Of a stretch of DNA of 64,000 bases, positions 18,686-27,032 are shown in pieces; positions within the stretch are counted from its first letter, which is position 1, and every line of letters starts with the position of its first letter. The notes below the pieces were generated by a model that saw only the letters and a program-made list of their open reading frames with translations, did not search any database and had not been told where the DNA came from. The translations under genes and the position numbers were made by a program. Origin of the DNA: Orlajensenia leifsoniae (lineage in GTDB: Bacteria > Actinomycetota > Actinomycetes > Actinomycetales > Microbacteriaceae); the NCBI RefSeq assembly GCF_004570845.1, contig NZ_SPQZ01000010.1, positions 26,336-90,335 of the forward strand, written 5' to 3'.

Positions 18686-20086
18686 ATGGCGACGACGGAT
18701 GCCGCGACGCGTCTTCCGCGCGCGCTGAAGCCCTTCGCCGATGGCCAGTACAGACTGCTCATCGTCGCGCTCACCTTCTCGCTGTTCAGCGGCGGGTGCT
18801 GGCTCGTGGCCTCGGTCTGGCAGGTGGTGCAGCTCGGCGGCAGCCCCGTCGACCTGTCGCTCGTCGCCGTCGGCGCGAGCGTGGGCCTGGTGCTGGCCGT
18901 CCTGTTCGGCGGGGTCGCAGCCGACCGCATCCCGCAGCGTCGCATCCTGCTCGCGTGCGAGAGCCTGCGCGGACTGGCCTTCGCGACAGCCGCCGTCCTC
19001 GCTCTCACCGGCACCATCGAGGTCTGGCATCTCGCCGTCATCGCCTTCGTGCTGGGAGTGGCCGACGGGTTCTTCTACCCGGCCTACTCCGCCTGGCTGC
19101 CCGCGATCATCCCGGCCGACCAGCTGCTCGCTGCCAACGGCATCGAGGGCGTGCTGCGGCCGGCCGTGATGAATGCAGCAGGGCCCGCCGTGGCCAGTGG
19201 GCTCATCGCCATCTTCGCCCCGGGCCTGGCCTTCCTCGTGATCGCCGTGCTGCAGGTCGGCGCGGCCATCTCGTTGTACCTCATGCGCACGACTGCCGTG
19301 CGGCGCGACCTCGACGGTGAAGGAGGCGGCGAACGCAGGCACCTTCTCGTCGAGACCTTCCTCGACCTGCGGTCCGGCTTCAGCTACATGGTGAAGACGC
19401 GCTGGCTGTTCGCCACCCTCATGTTCTCCATTCTGCTGATCCTGGTGATCATGGGACCGATCGAGGTGCTGCTGCCGTTCGCCGTGAAAGACCAGACCGG
19501 CGGGGGCGCGGGTGCGTTCGCACTGGCTCTCGCGGCCTTCGGCGTCGGCGGTGCCATCGGTTCGCTGACCGTCGCCTCCCTGAAGCTTCCGCGCCGCTAC
19601 CTCACACTGATGATCCTCGGCTGGGGAGTCGGGTGCGCCCCACTCGCCGTCATCGGCTACACCAGCCAGCTCTGGGTCATGGTGATCGCCCTGCTCATCA
19701 CGGGCTTCCTGTTCTCCGGCGCCAGCGTGGTCTGGGGCACCCTGCTGCAGCGGCGGGTTCCGCCGTCGATGCTCGGCCGTGTCTCCAGCCTCGACTTCTT
19801 CGTCTCGCTCGCCTTCATGCCCATCTCGATGGCGATCGCCGGACCCATCGGCGAGGCCATCGGCATCGCCCCGGCCTTCCTGTTCGCAGGCCTCGTGCCG
19901 GTCGGTCTGGCGTTGGCCACGCTGCTCATCGCGCGGCTCGGGCCCGACGAGTTGGCGCATCCGTTGGACGACCTGCCCCCGGACGCCGACGGCGGAGATG
20001 AAGCCGTGACGGGTGCCGGTGCTGCGGCCGGATTCGACGCACCCTCCGATGAGGAGGCCGGACGTGAACGGCGGGCTGGCGGCTGA
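18686..20086 (+). CDS. MFS transporter (MFS_3/EntS-like exporter group)
   Basis: Major facilitator protein of 466 residues with about 12 helices, starting LPRALKPFADGQYRLLIVAL as in the MFS_3 group. It shows the loop-2/3 motif FGGVAADRIPQRRILLACE and the later GRVSSLDFFVSLAFMP segment of this group. Members export siderophores, macrolides or other small molecules; the substrate here is unknown. The C-terminal tail of about 50 residues is acidic and its coding sequence overlaps the next gene by 23 bases. Confidence 0.85.
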   Translation: MATTDAATRLPRALKPFADGQYRLLIVALTFSLFSGGCWLVASVWQVVQLGGSPVDLSLVAVGASVGLVLAVLFGGVAADRIPQRRILLACESLRGLAFATAAVLALTGTIEVWHLAVIAFVLGVADGFFYPAYSAWLPAIIPADQLLAANGIEGVLRPAVMNAAGPAVASGLIAIFAPGLAFLVIAVLQVGAAISLYLMRTTAVRRDLDGEGGGERRHLLVETFLDLRSGFSYMVKTRWLFATLMFSILLILVIMGPIEVLLPFAVKDQTGGGAGAFALALAAFGVGGAIGSLTVASLKLPRRYLTLMILGWGVGCAPLAVIGYTSQLWVMVIALLITGFLFSGASVVWGTLLQRRVPPSMLGRVSSLDFFVSLAFMPISMAIAGPIGEAIGIAPAFLFAGLVPVGLALATLLIARLGPDELAHPLDDLPPDADGGDEAVTGAGAAAGFDAPSDEEAGRERRAGG

Positions 20087-20564
20087 CGCACACCTGGTCG
20101 CTGAGATCCTCAGCGCAGCCGAGGGCGCCGCGCTCAGCACGGGTTCCCCTCGCATCGGGCCGGAACACCTGCTGATCGGGTGCCTCACCACGGCGGATCC
20201 GTCTGCCAGGGCCGCGGTCGCCGCCGACGGGATCGACGACCGGGCGGTGCGTGCAGCGTTGGCGCGCGTTCTGGATCGAGCCGTGTTGACGGGCGCGGCT
20301 CCGGCTGCGACCTCTGCCTCGAACGATGCCGCTGATCCCGACGTACTCCTCGCGGGAAGTCCGCCGCTCGCGGAAGACGGCTCCGAGGTACTGCGTCGAG
20401 CGCGCGTGCTGTCTCGGATGCACCGACCGCGCGGCCTCCAGTCAGCCGACGTGCTCGTGGCTGTAGCGGAGCTGGAGGACGGCACCGCTCGTGCTGTGCT
20501 CGACGAACTGAGCGTCGATCGGCAGCGGCTGTTCGACTTCCGCGACTGGGCCGCCGGGCGCTGA
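20064..20564 (+). CDS. Clp N-terminal domain protein (stand-alone)
   Basis: Protein of 166 residues with two Clp-N (ClpC/ClpA repeat) units: residues about 6-55 (HLVAEILSAAEGAALSTGSP then RIGPEHLLIGCLTT) and about 95-145. No AAA+ ATPase domain follows, so it is not a Clp unfoldase; such short proteins may act as adaptors or regulators, as with ClpS or MecA in function but not in sequence. The GTG at 20064 was chosen because GAGGAGG (20051-20057) lies 6 bases upstream. It overlaps the MFS gene and is presumably coupled to it. Confidence 0.72.
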   Translation: MNGGLAADAHLVAEILSAAEGAALSTGSPRIGPEHLLIGCLTTADPSARAAVAADGIDDRAVRAALARVLDRAVLTGAAPAATSASNDAADPDVLLAGSPPLAEDGSEVLRRARVLSRMHRPRGLQSADVLVAVAELEDGTARAVLDELSVDRQRLFDFRDWAAGR

Positions 20565-20642
20565 CCGCCGACGCTGGAGCTGGGGTCGAGGCCGGAGTCG
20601 AGGCCGGCGCCGGAGCGCAGGACGCCGGCCTCGTGCTGCCCG

Positions 20643-22046
20643 TCAGATCGAGCGGATCTCCTCGTCGATCTCGGCGAGCTGCTCGGTGACGCGGGCTGCC
20701 TCGAGTTCGCCGACGAGCTCGAACGCCGTCAGTTCGCGGGGGCTTTCCTCGATGGGGGTGAGAGGTGCGAAGACCTTCGTCTCGTCGAGCGCACCGAGCT
20801 TGCGGGCCGTCGGAAGCACGCGGCTCTCGAGCGAACCGACGAAGGTGTTGTAGTCCTTGACCGTGCGCTCGATGGTGCGGCCCAGCTTCTCGATCTGGGT
20901 GGCCGTGGTCGAGAGCCTGGAGTACAGCTCGCGGCTGAGGTCGAAGAGGGTCTTCGCCTCGTTCGTCAGCACGTCCTGCTGCCAGCTGAACGCGACGGTC
21001 TTGAGCACGGACCAGAGCGTGACCGGGGAGGCCAGCGCGACGCGCTTGCTGAAGGCGAACTCCATGATCGACGGGTCTGCTTCGAGGGCGCTCGAGACCA
21101 GCGATTCACTGGGGATGAACGCGATCACCAGTTCGGGCGAGGACTCGAGGCCGTTCCAGTAGGTCTTGCTGCCGAGTGTGGTGATGTGGTCGCGCACGGC
21201 CTTGACGTGGTCTTTGAGCTTGGCCTCGCGCTGCGCTCCCTCGGCGCCGGTCGCTGTCGCGGGGATCTGGCTGGCCTCGAGGTAAGCGTTGAACGGCACC
21301 TTGGCGTCGACGGCGATGTTCTTGCCGCCGGGCAGGTGGATGACCATGTCGGGCCGGCCGGCGCCGGCATCCGTCGAGATGCTCGCCTGGGTGTCGAAGT
21401 CGACCCGCTCGATGAGGCCGGCCGCCTCGACGACGCTGCGCAGTTGGGTCTCGCCCCAGACGCCGCGCGTGCTGTTGGACCGCAGCGCGGATGCGAGGGT
21501 CTCGGCGGTGGAGCGGAGGCGCTCCTCGGACTCGCTCGCCTGGCGCAGCTGCTGCGACAGCTCGCCGTGCTGCAGGCTGCGCTGGGTCTCGAGCTCGGTG
21601 ACCTTGAGCTGCATCTCGGACAACGTCTGCTTGACCGGGGCGAGGGCCTGGAGGACCTTGCTCTCGGCCTTCTCGCGGTCTTCGCGGGCCTGCTGCTCTG
21701 TGCGGTGCTGCTCGACGACCTCGCGGTACTGCGACTGCGCTGCGCCGATCTGCTCGCGCAGACCCATCACCGTCGCGTCCATGGCGGCGAGCTGGGCGCG
21801 CAACTCTGACTGCACGGCGTGCTCGGAGGAACGGATCTCGGCCTGCACGGCCAACTCGGCCGCGCGCACCTCGGCCAGCTGCGCCTGGTGACGCATCTCG
21901 ACGACGGCGGGGTCCTCGACGATCACGCCGGACTGCGCGGCAGCCTCACGGGCCGCCGCAGCGCGGCGCTGCAGCAGGAACGCCGTCGCGAGGGCGCCGA
22001 GCGCGATGCCGACGACGAGGCCGATGATCAGTCCGAGGATGTCCAT
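20643..22046 (-). CDS. rmuC: DNA recombination protein RmuC
   Basis: RmuC family protein of 467 residues, thought to limit recombination at inverted repeats through a PD-(D/E)xK-like nuclease core. It has an N-terminal membrane anchor (LGLIIGLVVGIALGALATAF), a long coiled coil (about residues 45-195) and the RmuC core with RGVWGETQLRSVVEAAG, GGKNIAVDAKVPFNAY and WNGLESSPELVIAFIPSES. Length is normal. The ATG at 22044-22046 gives the anchor directly; the longer frame is a shadow of the neighbouring exonuclease. A link between a palindrome-processing protein and the palindromes beside it is suggestive only. Confidence 0.92.
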   Translation of the reverse strand: MDILGLIIGLVVGIALGALATAFLLQRRAAAAREAAAQSGVIVEDPAVVEMRHQAQLAEVRAAELAVQAEIRSSEHAVQSELRAQLAAMDATVMGLREQIGAAQSQYREVVEQHRTEQQAREDREKAESKVLQALAPVKQTLSEMQLKVTELETQRSLQHGELSQQLRQASESEERLRSTAETLASALRSNSTRGVWGETQLRSVVEAAGLIERVDFDTQASISTDAGAGRPDMVIHLPGGKNIAVDAKVPFNAYLEASQIPATATGAEGAQREAKLKDHVKAVRDHITTLGSKTYWNGLESSPELVIAFIPSESLVSSALEADPSIMEFAFSKRVALASPVTLWSVLKTVAFSWQQDVLTNEAKTLFDLSRELYSRLSTTATQIEKLGRTIERTVKDYNTFVGSLESRVLPTARKLGALDETKVFAPLTPIEESPRELTAFELVGELEAARVTEQLAEIDEEIRSI

Positions 22047-22127
22047 GGCTCCAGTGTCGCCTGCCCCGCCGACACTCTGCGTTCGCCGGCCCGCGAGCCG
22101 CGGCATCCGCTGCCGCGAAGCCTGCGA

Positions 22128-22200
22128 GAACAGGCCGAAGCGGTGAAAACAGGTCGAATCGGCCTGTTCCGGAGCGGGTCGTGCGATCGGGCCTGTTTCC
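22128..22200. repeat. Palindromic repeat cluster upstream of rmuC
   Basis: A perfect 11-base inverted repeat, GAACAGGCCGA (22128-22138) and TCGGCCTGTTC (22159-22169), is interleaved with a degenerate direct copy (GAAAACAGGTCGAATCG, from 22145) and an inverted one (CGATCGGGCCTGTTTCC, 22184-22200). So four related 17-base units are arranged in opposing orientation in the 190-base gap between rmuC and the exonuclease gene. Confidence 0.7.
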
Positions 22201-22240
22201 AGGCGCGCGCACGTCGCGTGCGGCTGAAACGAGCGTCGAG

Positions 22241-22858
22241 CTACGCCAGCGCCATCGGGCCGTGCGTCGCTGCCTTCGCGGCCGTGGCGACGGGGCCGAT
22301 GGCGCCGAACCTGACGCCGACCACCTTCGCGAGGGCGTCCATGTCGTCGACTCCGTGGCGTGCGGCCGCGTCGATCATGATGTGCGCGCACGCCTCGGCG
22401 TCGGCCAGGGCGTCGTGGTGCGTGAAGCCCTCGAAGCCCGCGGCCATCGCGGCCACAGGCAGGCGGTACGAGTCGAGCGAGTAGGTCTTGCGTGCCACCT
22501 GCAGGCTGCAGAGGTAGCGGAAGTCGGGCACAGCGGAACCAACGAACGTGGACGCGGCCTTGATGACGCCCATGTCGAAGCCGGCGTTGTGCGCCACGAG
22601 CACGTCGCCCTCGGCGAAGGCGAGCAGGTCGGGGAGCTGGTCGCCCCACTCGAACGCGTCGGCGCACTGCTCGGGCTGGATGCCGTGGATGCGGATGTTC
22701 CACTCGTTGAACTCGTCGTGGGGGAACGGCGGGCGGATGAACCAGCCCACGCGTTCGACGACCTTGCCGTCGCGCACCTTGGTCATGCCGACGGAGCACG
22801 CCGAGACGTTCGATCCGTTGGCGGTCTCGAAGTCGATCGCGGTGAAGTTCACTGGCAC
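22241..22858 (-). CDS. 3'-5' exonuclease, DnaQ/DEDD superfamily
   Basis: Protein of 205 residues of the DnaQ-like exonuclease family. Exo I is FTAIDFETANGSNVSACSVG with the catalytic Asp and Glu, Exo II is VLVAHNAGFDMGVIKAA, and Exo III is HHDALADAEACAHIMI, which is the HxAxxD (DEDDh) type. It could proofread or trim DNA or RNA ends; there is no BRCT or helicase domain. The GTG at 22858 is chosen; a second GTG two codons later is also possible, and sequence further upstream is not protein-like. Same strand as rmuC. Confidence 0.88.
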   Translation of the reverse strand: MPVNFTAIDFETANGSNVSACSVGMTKVRDGKVVERVGWFIRPPFPHDEFNEWNIRIHGIQPEQCADAFEWGDQLPDLLAFAEGDVLVAHNAGFDMGVIKAASTFVGSAVPDFRYLCSLQVARKTYSLDSYRLPVAAMAAGFEGFTHHDALADAEACAHIMIDAAARHGVDDMDALAKVVGVRFGAIGPVATAAKAATHGPMALA

Positions 22859-23076
22859 CCTGCCATCGTTACACGCTCCGCCGACACGGCCAGCACCGGC
22901 GGCGGCCTGTCGGCAGGAGCCTGCCCGAGACTGATGCCGCAGACGGATGCCGCCGAGGGAATGGCCGGCTGCGGCATCCGTCACCCGTCGTTCAGACTGA
23001 TGTCAGCGGGCGGTCGTAGGGTGATCGCACCCGGTCTCCCGGCCCCGCCGGAAGAAGGGGAGAGACAGGAGCTGCA

Positions 23077-23838
23077 GTGCATCCAGACCACGGTGATCGC
23101 CTCATCGAGACCCTGTTCCTCGACCTCGACGGAACGATGCTCGACTGGAGTCGGCTGCGCGAGGCCATCAGGTCCACCTGCGAGGGGCTGTCCGCGGCGC
23201 ACCCCCGGCTCGACGCACTCGAGATCGAGAAGGTCAACGATTCCGTCTGGGACACGTACTGGCCCGAGATCGAGCTCGACTGGTATCGCGGCGATCTCGA
23301 CAACGACGAGCTCGGACTCGAGGCCTGGCGGCGCACCTTCGAGCAGTTCGGGCTGCACGACGCCGAGCTGTTGCAGGCGACGACGGATGCCTATCACCGG
23401 GCCGAGCGCGGCGGGCACACCCTGTTCGACGACGTCGTCGACACCCTCGCCGAGGCGCGCGCGGCCGGCATCACGCTCGCCGTCGTGACCAACGGACCCA
23501 CCGGGGCGCAGCGCGCGAAGCTCGAGGCCCTCGGCATCGAGAACAGCTTCGACGCCGTCTTCGTCTCGGGCGAAGTCGGAGCGGCCAAGCCCGACCGCGC
23601 CATCTTCGACCACGCGCTGGCCGAGCTCGACGCAGACCCAGCCACCGCCTGGCACGTGGGCGACCTGCTCGACAAAGACGTGGCCGGGGCTCAGGCCGCC
23701 GGCATCCGGGGCATCTGGCTCAACCGGCTCGACGAGACGGCGGGTGCGACGGATGCCGTTCCCGACCTCGAGATCACCTCGTTGCGCGAACTGCTGCCCG
23801 CCCTGCAGCTGCCTGCCCGCAGCGGAGCACGCTCGTGA
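23077..23838 (+). CDS. HAD-superfamily hydrolase
   Basis: Haloacid dehalogenase-like phosphatase of 253 residues. Motif I is LFLDLDGTMLDW (nucleophile Asp), motif II is LAVVTNGPTGAQR, motif III lysine is in GEVGAAKPDRAIF and motif IV is WHVGDLLDKDVAGAQAAGI. The alpha-helical cap lies between residues about 20 and 105 (subclass I). It resembles YjjG-type nucleotidases and other small-molecule phosphatases; the substrate is not known. The GTG start has AGGAG 6 bases upstream. The next gene overlaps its stop codon. Confidence 0.86.
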   Translation: MHPDHGDRLIETLFLDLDGTMLDWSRLREAIRSTCEGLSAAHPRLDALEIEKVNDSVWDTYWPEIELDWYRGDLDNDELGLEAWRRTFEQFGLHDAELLQATTDAYHRAERGGHTLFDDVVDTLAEARAAGITLAVVTNGPTGAQRAKLEALGIENSFDAVFVSGEVGAAKPDRAIFDHALAELDADPATAWHVGDLLDKDVAGAQAAGIRGIWLNRLDETAGATDAVPDLEITSLRELLPALQLPARSGARS

Positions 23839-24161
23839 ACGCGCTGCCCGGCCCGGTCGATGCGTTCTTCGAAGCGACGAACGCCGGCGACGTCGATCGT
23901 TTCGTCGAAGCCTTCGCGGCCGACGGTGTGATCGACGACTGGGGGCGCACCTTCGCAGGCCACGACGGCGTTCGCCAGTGGACCCAGGGCGAGTCCATCG
24001 GCGTCGAGCAGACCTTCGAGGTCACGAGCTTCCGCATCGAGGGACGCACGGTGGTGGTGATGGCCGACGTCGGCGGCAACGGCTTCACCGGCCCATCGAC
24101 GTTCACGTTCGACCTCACCGATGACGGCTCCGCCATCGAGCGGATGGTCATCACGGCGTAG
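23835..24161 (+). CDS. NTF2-like / SnoaL-fold protein
   Basis: Protein of 108 residues with the SnoaL-like pattern: helix PVDAFFEATNAGDVDRFVEA, FAADGVIDDWGRTFAGHDGV, then beta strands. Such proteins are small cone-shaped folds with enzymatic or ligand-binding roles, and the specific activity cannot be inferred. The GTG at 23835 overlaps the stop of the HAD hydrolase gene (GTGA), so the two are translationally coupled and may act on related substrates. Confidence 0.75.
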   Translation: MNALPGPVDAFFEATNAGDVDRFVEAFAADGVIDDWGRTFAGHDGVRQWTQGESIGVEQTFEVTSFRIEGRTVVVMADVGGNGFTGPSTFTFDLTDDGSAIERMVITA

Positions 24162-24212
24162 CGGCCCTGGCGGGCGCATCCGCTCCCGGAACCCGCGTGC
24201 ACCCGCGACCGG

Positions 24213-24218
24213 TACGAT
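24213..24218 (+). promoter_or_regulatory. -10 box of a leaderless ychF transcript
   Basis: TACGAT lies 8 bases upstream of the GTG at 24227 and no Shine-Dalgarno sequence is present, the same layout as at ispH and uppS. Confidence 0.5.
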
Positions 24219-24226
24219 TGACCCCC

Positions 24227-25300
24227 GTGGCTCTTACAATCGGCATCGTCGGCCTGCCCAACGTCGGCAAGTCAACCCTCTTCAACGCACTGACCAAGAA
24301 TCAGGTGCTCGCGGCGAACTACCCGTTCGCCACGATCGAGCCGAACGTCGGGGTCGTGAACCTGCCCGATCCGCGCCTCGAGACCCTCGCCGGCATCTTC
24401 AGCAGCGAGCGCATCCTGCCCGCCCCGGTCTCCTTCGTCGACATCGCCGGCATCGTGCGCGGTGCATCGGAGGGTGAGGGCCTCGGCAACAAGTTCCTCG
24501 CGAACATCCGCGAGGCCGACGCCATCGCCCAGGTCGTGCGTGGCTTCACCGATGACGACGTGGTGCACGTCGAGGGCAAGGTCGACCCCAAGTCCGACAT
24601 GGAGACCATCAACACCGAGCTCATCCTCGCCGACATGGAGACCCTCGAGAAGGCCATCCCGCGGTTCGAGAAGGAGCTGAAGACCAAGAAGATCGGCTCC
24701 GACGTTCTCGCTGCAGCGCAGGAGGCACTCGCCGAGCTGCAGAAGGGCACGCCGCTCTCGGCCTCGAAGGTCGACATCACTCCCATCAAGGAGCTCGGCC
24801 TGCTCACAGCCAAGCCCTTCATCTACGTCTTCAACGTCGACGAGGCCGTGCTGACGGATGCCGCCAAGCGCGCCGAGCTCGAGGCCCTCGTCGCTCCTGC
24901 CCAGGCCGTCCTCCTCGACGCGAAGATCGAGTCGGAGTTGATCGACCTCGACCCGGCCGACGCTGCAGAGCTCCTCGCGTCGACGGGTCAGGACGAGTCG
25001 GGCCTCGACCAGCTCGCCCGCATCGGATTCGCCACGCTCGGCCTGCAGACCTACCTCACGGCTGGTCCCAAGGAGACCCGCGCCTGGACGATCCCGACCG
25101 GTGCGAAGGCGCCCCAGGCTGCGGGCGTCATCCACACGGACTTCGAGCGCGGCTTCATCAAGGCCGAGGTCATCTCCTTCGACGACCTCGTGGCGACGGG
25201 TTCCATCGCGGAGGCCCGTTCGCACGGCAAGGCCCGCATCGAGGGCAAGGACTACGTCATGCAGGACGGCGACGTGGTGGAGTTCCGCTTCAACGTGTAG
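24227..25300 (+). CDS. ychF: Redox-regulated ATPase YchF (Obg family)
   Basis: Universal P-loop protein (OLA1/YchF) of 357 residues that prefers ATP over GTP and binds ribosomes. G1 is GIVGLPNVGKSTLFNALT, G3 is FVDIAGIVRGASEGEGLGNKF, and the G4 position NVDE replaces the usual NKxD, which explains ATP use. A coiled-coil insert (about 135-200) and a C-terminal TGS domain (YLTAGPKETRAWTIPTGAKA) follow. The length fits the family. The GTG at 24227 is chosen because the core motif begins six residues later, as in homologues. Confidence 0.95.
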   Translation: MALTIGIVGLPNVGKSTLFNALTKNQVLAANYPFATIEPNVGVVNLPDPRLETLAGIFSSERILPAPVSFVDIAGIVRGASEGEGLGNKFLANIREADAIAQVVRGFTDDDVVHVEGKVDPKSDMETINTELILADMETLEKAIPRFEKELKTKKIGSDVLAAAQEALAELQKGTPLSASKVDITPIKELGLLTAKPFIYVFNVDEAVLTDAAKRAELEALVAPAQAVLLDAKIESELIDLDPADAAELLASTGQDESGLDQLARIGFATLGLQTYLTAGPKETRAWTIPTGAKAPQAAGVIHTDFERGFIKAEVISFDDLVATGSIAEARSHGKARIEGKDYVMQDGDVVEFRFNV

Positions 25301-25340
25301 CAGGCACTGCATCGGCGGTGTCGGCGATGCACGGCATCCG

Positions 25341-25493
25341 TCAGGAGAAGTGGAAGGTCGCCGGAGGGCCGTCGTCGCTGCGTTCCACGCCGCAGAGAGC
25401 GCATTCGTGGTACGCCAGACCCGTCTCCTCCTGGTGCCGCAGGACCCACTTGTGCAGGCCGAACCTGCAGCGGAGAGCCTTCGTCGACGCCAT
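25341..25493 (-). CDS. Small zinc-ribbon-like protein
   Basis: Predicted 50-residue protein, MASTKALRCRFGLHKWVLR then a segment with YHECALCGVERS. One upstream cysteine, a histidine and a C-terminal CxxC pair suggest a small metal-binding site like that of the short phage-type DUF1660 proteins, but the match is weak. The start at 25493 has GGGAGGG 4 bases upstream on the minus strand; in-frame ATGs at 25562 and 25583 lack a ribosome binding site. It is convergent with ychF. Confidence 0.55.
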   Translation of the reverse strand: MASTKALRCRFGLHKWVLRHQEETGLAYHECALCGVERSDDGPPATFHFS

Positions 25494-25679
25494 GGTGCCC
25501 TCCCACTCTCGTACGGTGCGCCCCGATGCTGAGGCGCGCCCGGTGATGGGCTCTGTCGCCATGGTATTCCGACCGAGGGGCACCTGAGGGTCGGCATCCG
25601 AAAGTCACCGAGCAGGATCGGAGAAGCCCGCACCCGACCATCGCAGTACCGTGGGGTCATTCGCACACCAGGAGGACCC

Positions 25680-26144
25680 ATGCCGTACGCCGTCGACTTC
25701 GTGAACGTCTCCACGGAGGGCCTCGAGTCCTCTCCGGTCACGGATGCCCTCGCCGGCCTCCGTGCCAACGAGGCGCGGTACTACAAGAACAAGTTCGACC
25801 ACACGTTCACCGTCGAGACCGCCGAGGAGAACCCGGCCGCACTCGAGCGCGTGACACGCATCCTGAAGGAGGAGCGCGATATCGTCATCGCCTCCCGTCC
25901 GCTGGAGGTCACCGATTTCGAGGTCGACGGCACTCGGATGACCTACGTCTTCTACGAGTCCGGCCTCTCGATCAACGTCATGTACGGCTTGGAGGAGGGC
26001 GGGAAGCGCGCCGTCGGGTTCAAGCTGTCGGATGGGATGGAGATCCCGGAGGAGCTGGCCGAGCGATTCAAGTTCGCCCGCCAGAAGTCGAAACTGGCCG
26101 GCACCATCCGCGGCTCCTTCTTCGTGATCAAGGGCGAGTACTGA
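25680..26144 (+). CDS. Hypothetical protein, 154 residues
   Basis: Soluble protein with no signal, membrane helix or family that I recognise. It is rich in charged residues with a predicted alpha/beta pattern (RYYKNKFDHTFTVETAEENP; MTYVFYESGLSINVMYGLEE) and a basic C terminus. ATG with a strong AGGAGG 6 bases upstream. It stands alone between the small zinc-ribbon gene and a palindromic repeat cluster. Codon use is like that of its neighbours, so recent transfer is not suggested. Confidence 0.65.
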   Translation: MPYAVDFVNVSTEGLESSPVTDALAGLRANEARYYKNKFDHTFTVETAEENPAALERVTRILKEERDIVIASRPLEVTDFEVDGTRMTYVFYESGLSINVMYGLEEGGKRAVGFKLSDGMEIPEELAERFKFARQKSKLAGTIRGSFFVIKGEY

Positions 26145-26152
26145 ACTCGACC

Positions 26153-26259
26153 TGCGCACAATTCAGGCTCGATCTGCGCACAATTCAGGCTCGATTGCGT
26201 TCGGTAGGCGTGTCTGCACACGACTCGCCCTGCTGAAGGCGATCGAGCCTGAATTGCGC
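26153..26259. repeat. Direct and inverted repeat cluster before the sigma factor gene
   Basis: The 21-base word beginning TGCGCACAATTCAGGCTCG occurs twice in tandem (26153-26173 and 26175-26195), and its near-complement ATCGAGCCTGAATTGCGC lies at 26242-26259. Two right-facing units thus face one left-facing unit across about 46 bases. The cluster starts 8 bases after the previous gene. Confidence 0.75.
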
Positions 26260-26427
26260 CGGCCGCCGTCGGAGATCAGGACGGACGACCGGCGTTCAAC
26301 GTCTTCGTCGATCGCAGCTCCCGAAGTTCGTCGCGCGCCCGTGCAAGACTCGCGGCAGACGCGACATATTCAGGGTGTGAGGATCGCCAGCACCGCAGCA
26401 GACGCCGACGTGACCGAGGGAGTGGGA

Positions 26428-26961
26428 ATGCCCGAGAGCGCCGACCCGCCCCGTGAGGGCGCTGCGGCGAGCCACGACGTCGCGTGGTTCACCGAGGTCG
26501 TGCGCGAGCACTCCACCGCCCTCGTGCGCTACTTCGCCCGCCGCGGGCCACGACAGGACGCCGAGGACCTCGCCGCCGAGGTGTTCGCCACGGCCTGGCG
26601 CCGCCGCGGCGACGTGCCCGTCGACGCCGTGCTGCCGTGGCTGTACCGCACCGCCGGATTCACCCTCGCCAATCACCGCCGCAAGACGATCGACCTCCCG
26701 GTCGACGAGGTGCCCGAGACCGGCACAGTTCGCGTGAGCGAGGACCCGGAGCTGAGTGCCCTGTTCGACGCCGAGCTGCGGGGAGCGCTGGCGACGGTGG
26801 GGGAGCGCGATCGCCACATCCTGTTGCTGCACGCCTGGGAGGGCCTCGACGGCGAGGAGCTCGCCGCGGTTCTCGGCATCTCGCGGTCGGGGGCGGATGC
26901 CGCTCTCTCCCGTGCCCGCAAGCGCCTGCGTGAGGCGTGGGGCGAGCGGATGTCGTTCTAG
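26428..26961 (+). CDS. RNA polymerase ECF-type sigma factor
   Basis: Sigma-70 family protein of 177 residues with region 2 (LVRYFARRGPRQDAEDLAAE then VFATAWRRRGDVP) and region 4 (LRGALATVGERDRHILLLHA, then GEELAAVLGISRSGADAALS with the helix-turn-helix) and no regions 1.1 or 3, as in ECF sigma factors. It directs RNA polymerase to a small regulon, usually for envelope stress. ATG at 26428 has GAGGGAG 5 bases upstream; GTG at 26377 or 26410 are alternatives. The next gene, 71 bases downstream, encodes a membrane protein in the anti-sigma position. Confidence 0.88.
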   Translation: MPESADPPREGAAASHDVAWFTEVVREHSTALVRYFARRGPRQDAEDLAAEVFATAWRRRGDVPVDAVLPWLYRTAGFTLANHRRKTIDLPVDEVPETGTVRVSEDPELSALFDAELRGALATVGERDRHILLLHAWEGLDGEELAAVLGISRSGADAALSRARKRLREAWGERMSF

Positions 26962-27032
26962 ACGTCCGTGCAAGGTTCGGCGCCCTCTGCACATAGGTAT
27001 CAGTAGGCGCACGCACGAAAGGCTGAAGCGAC

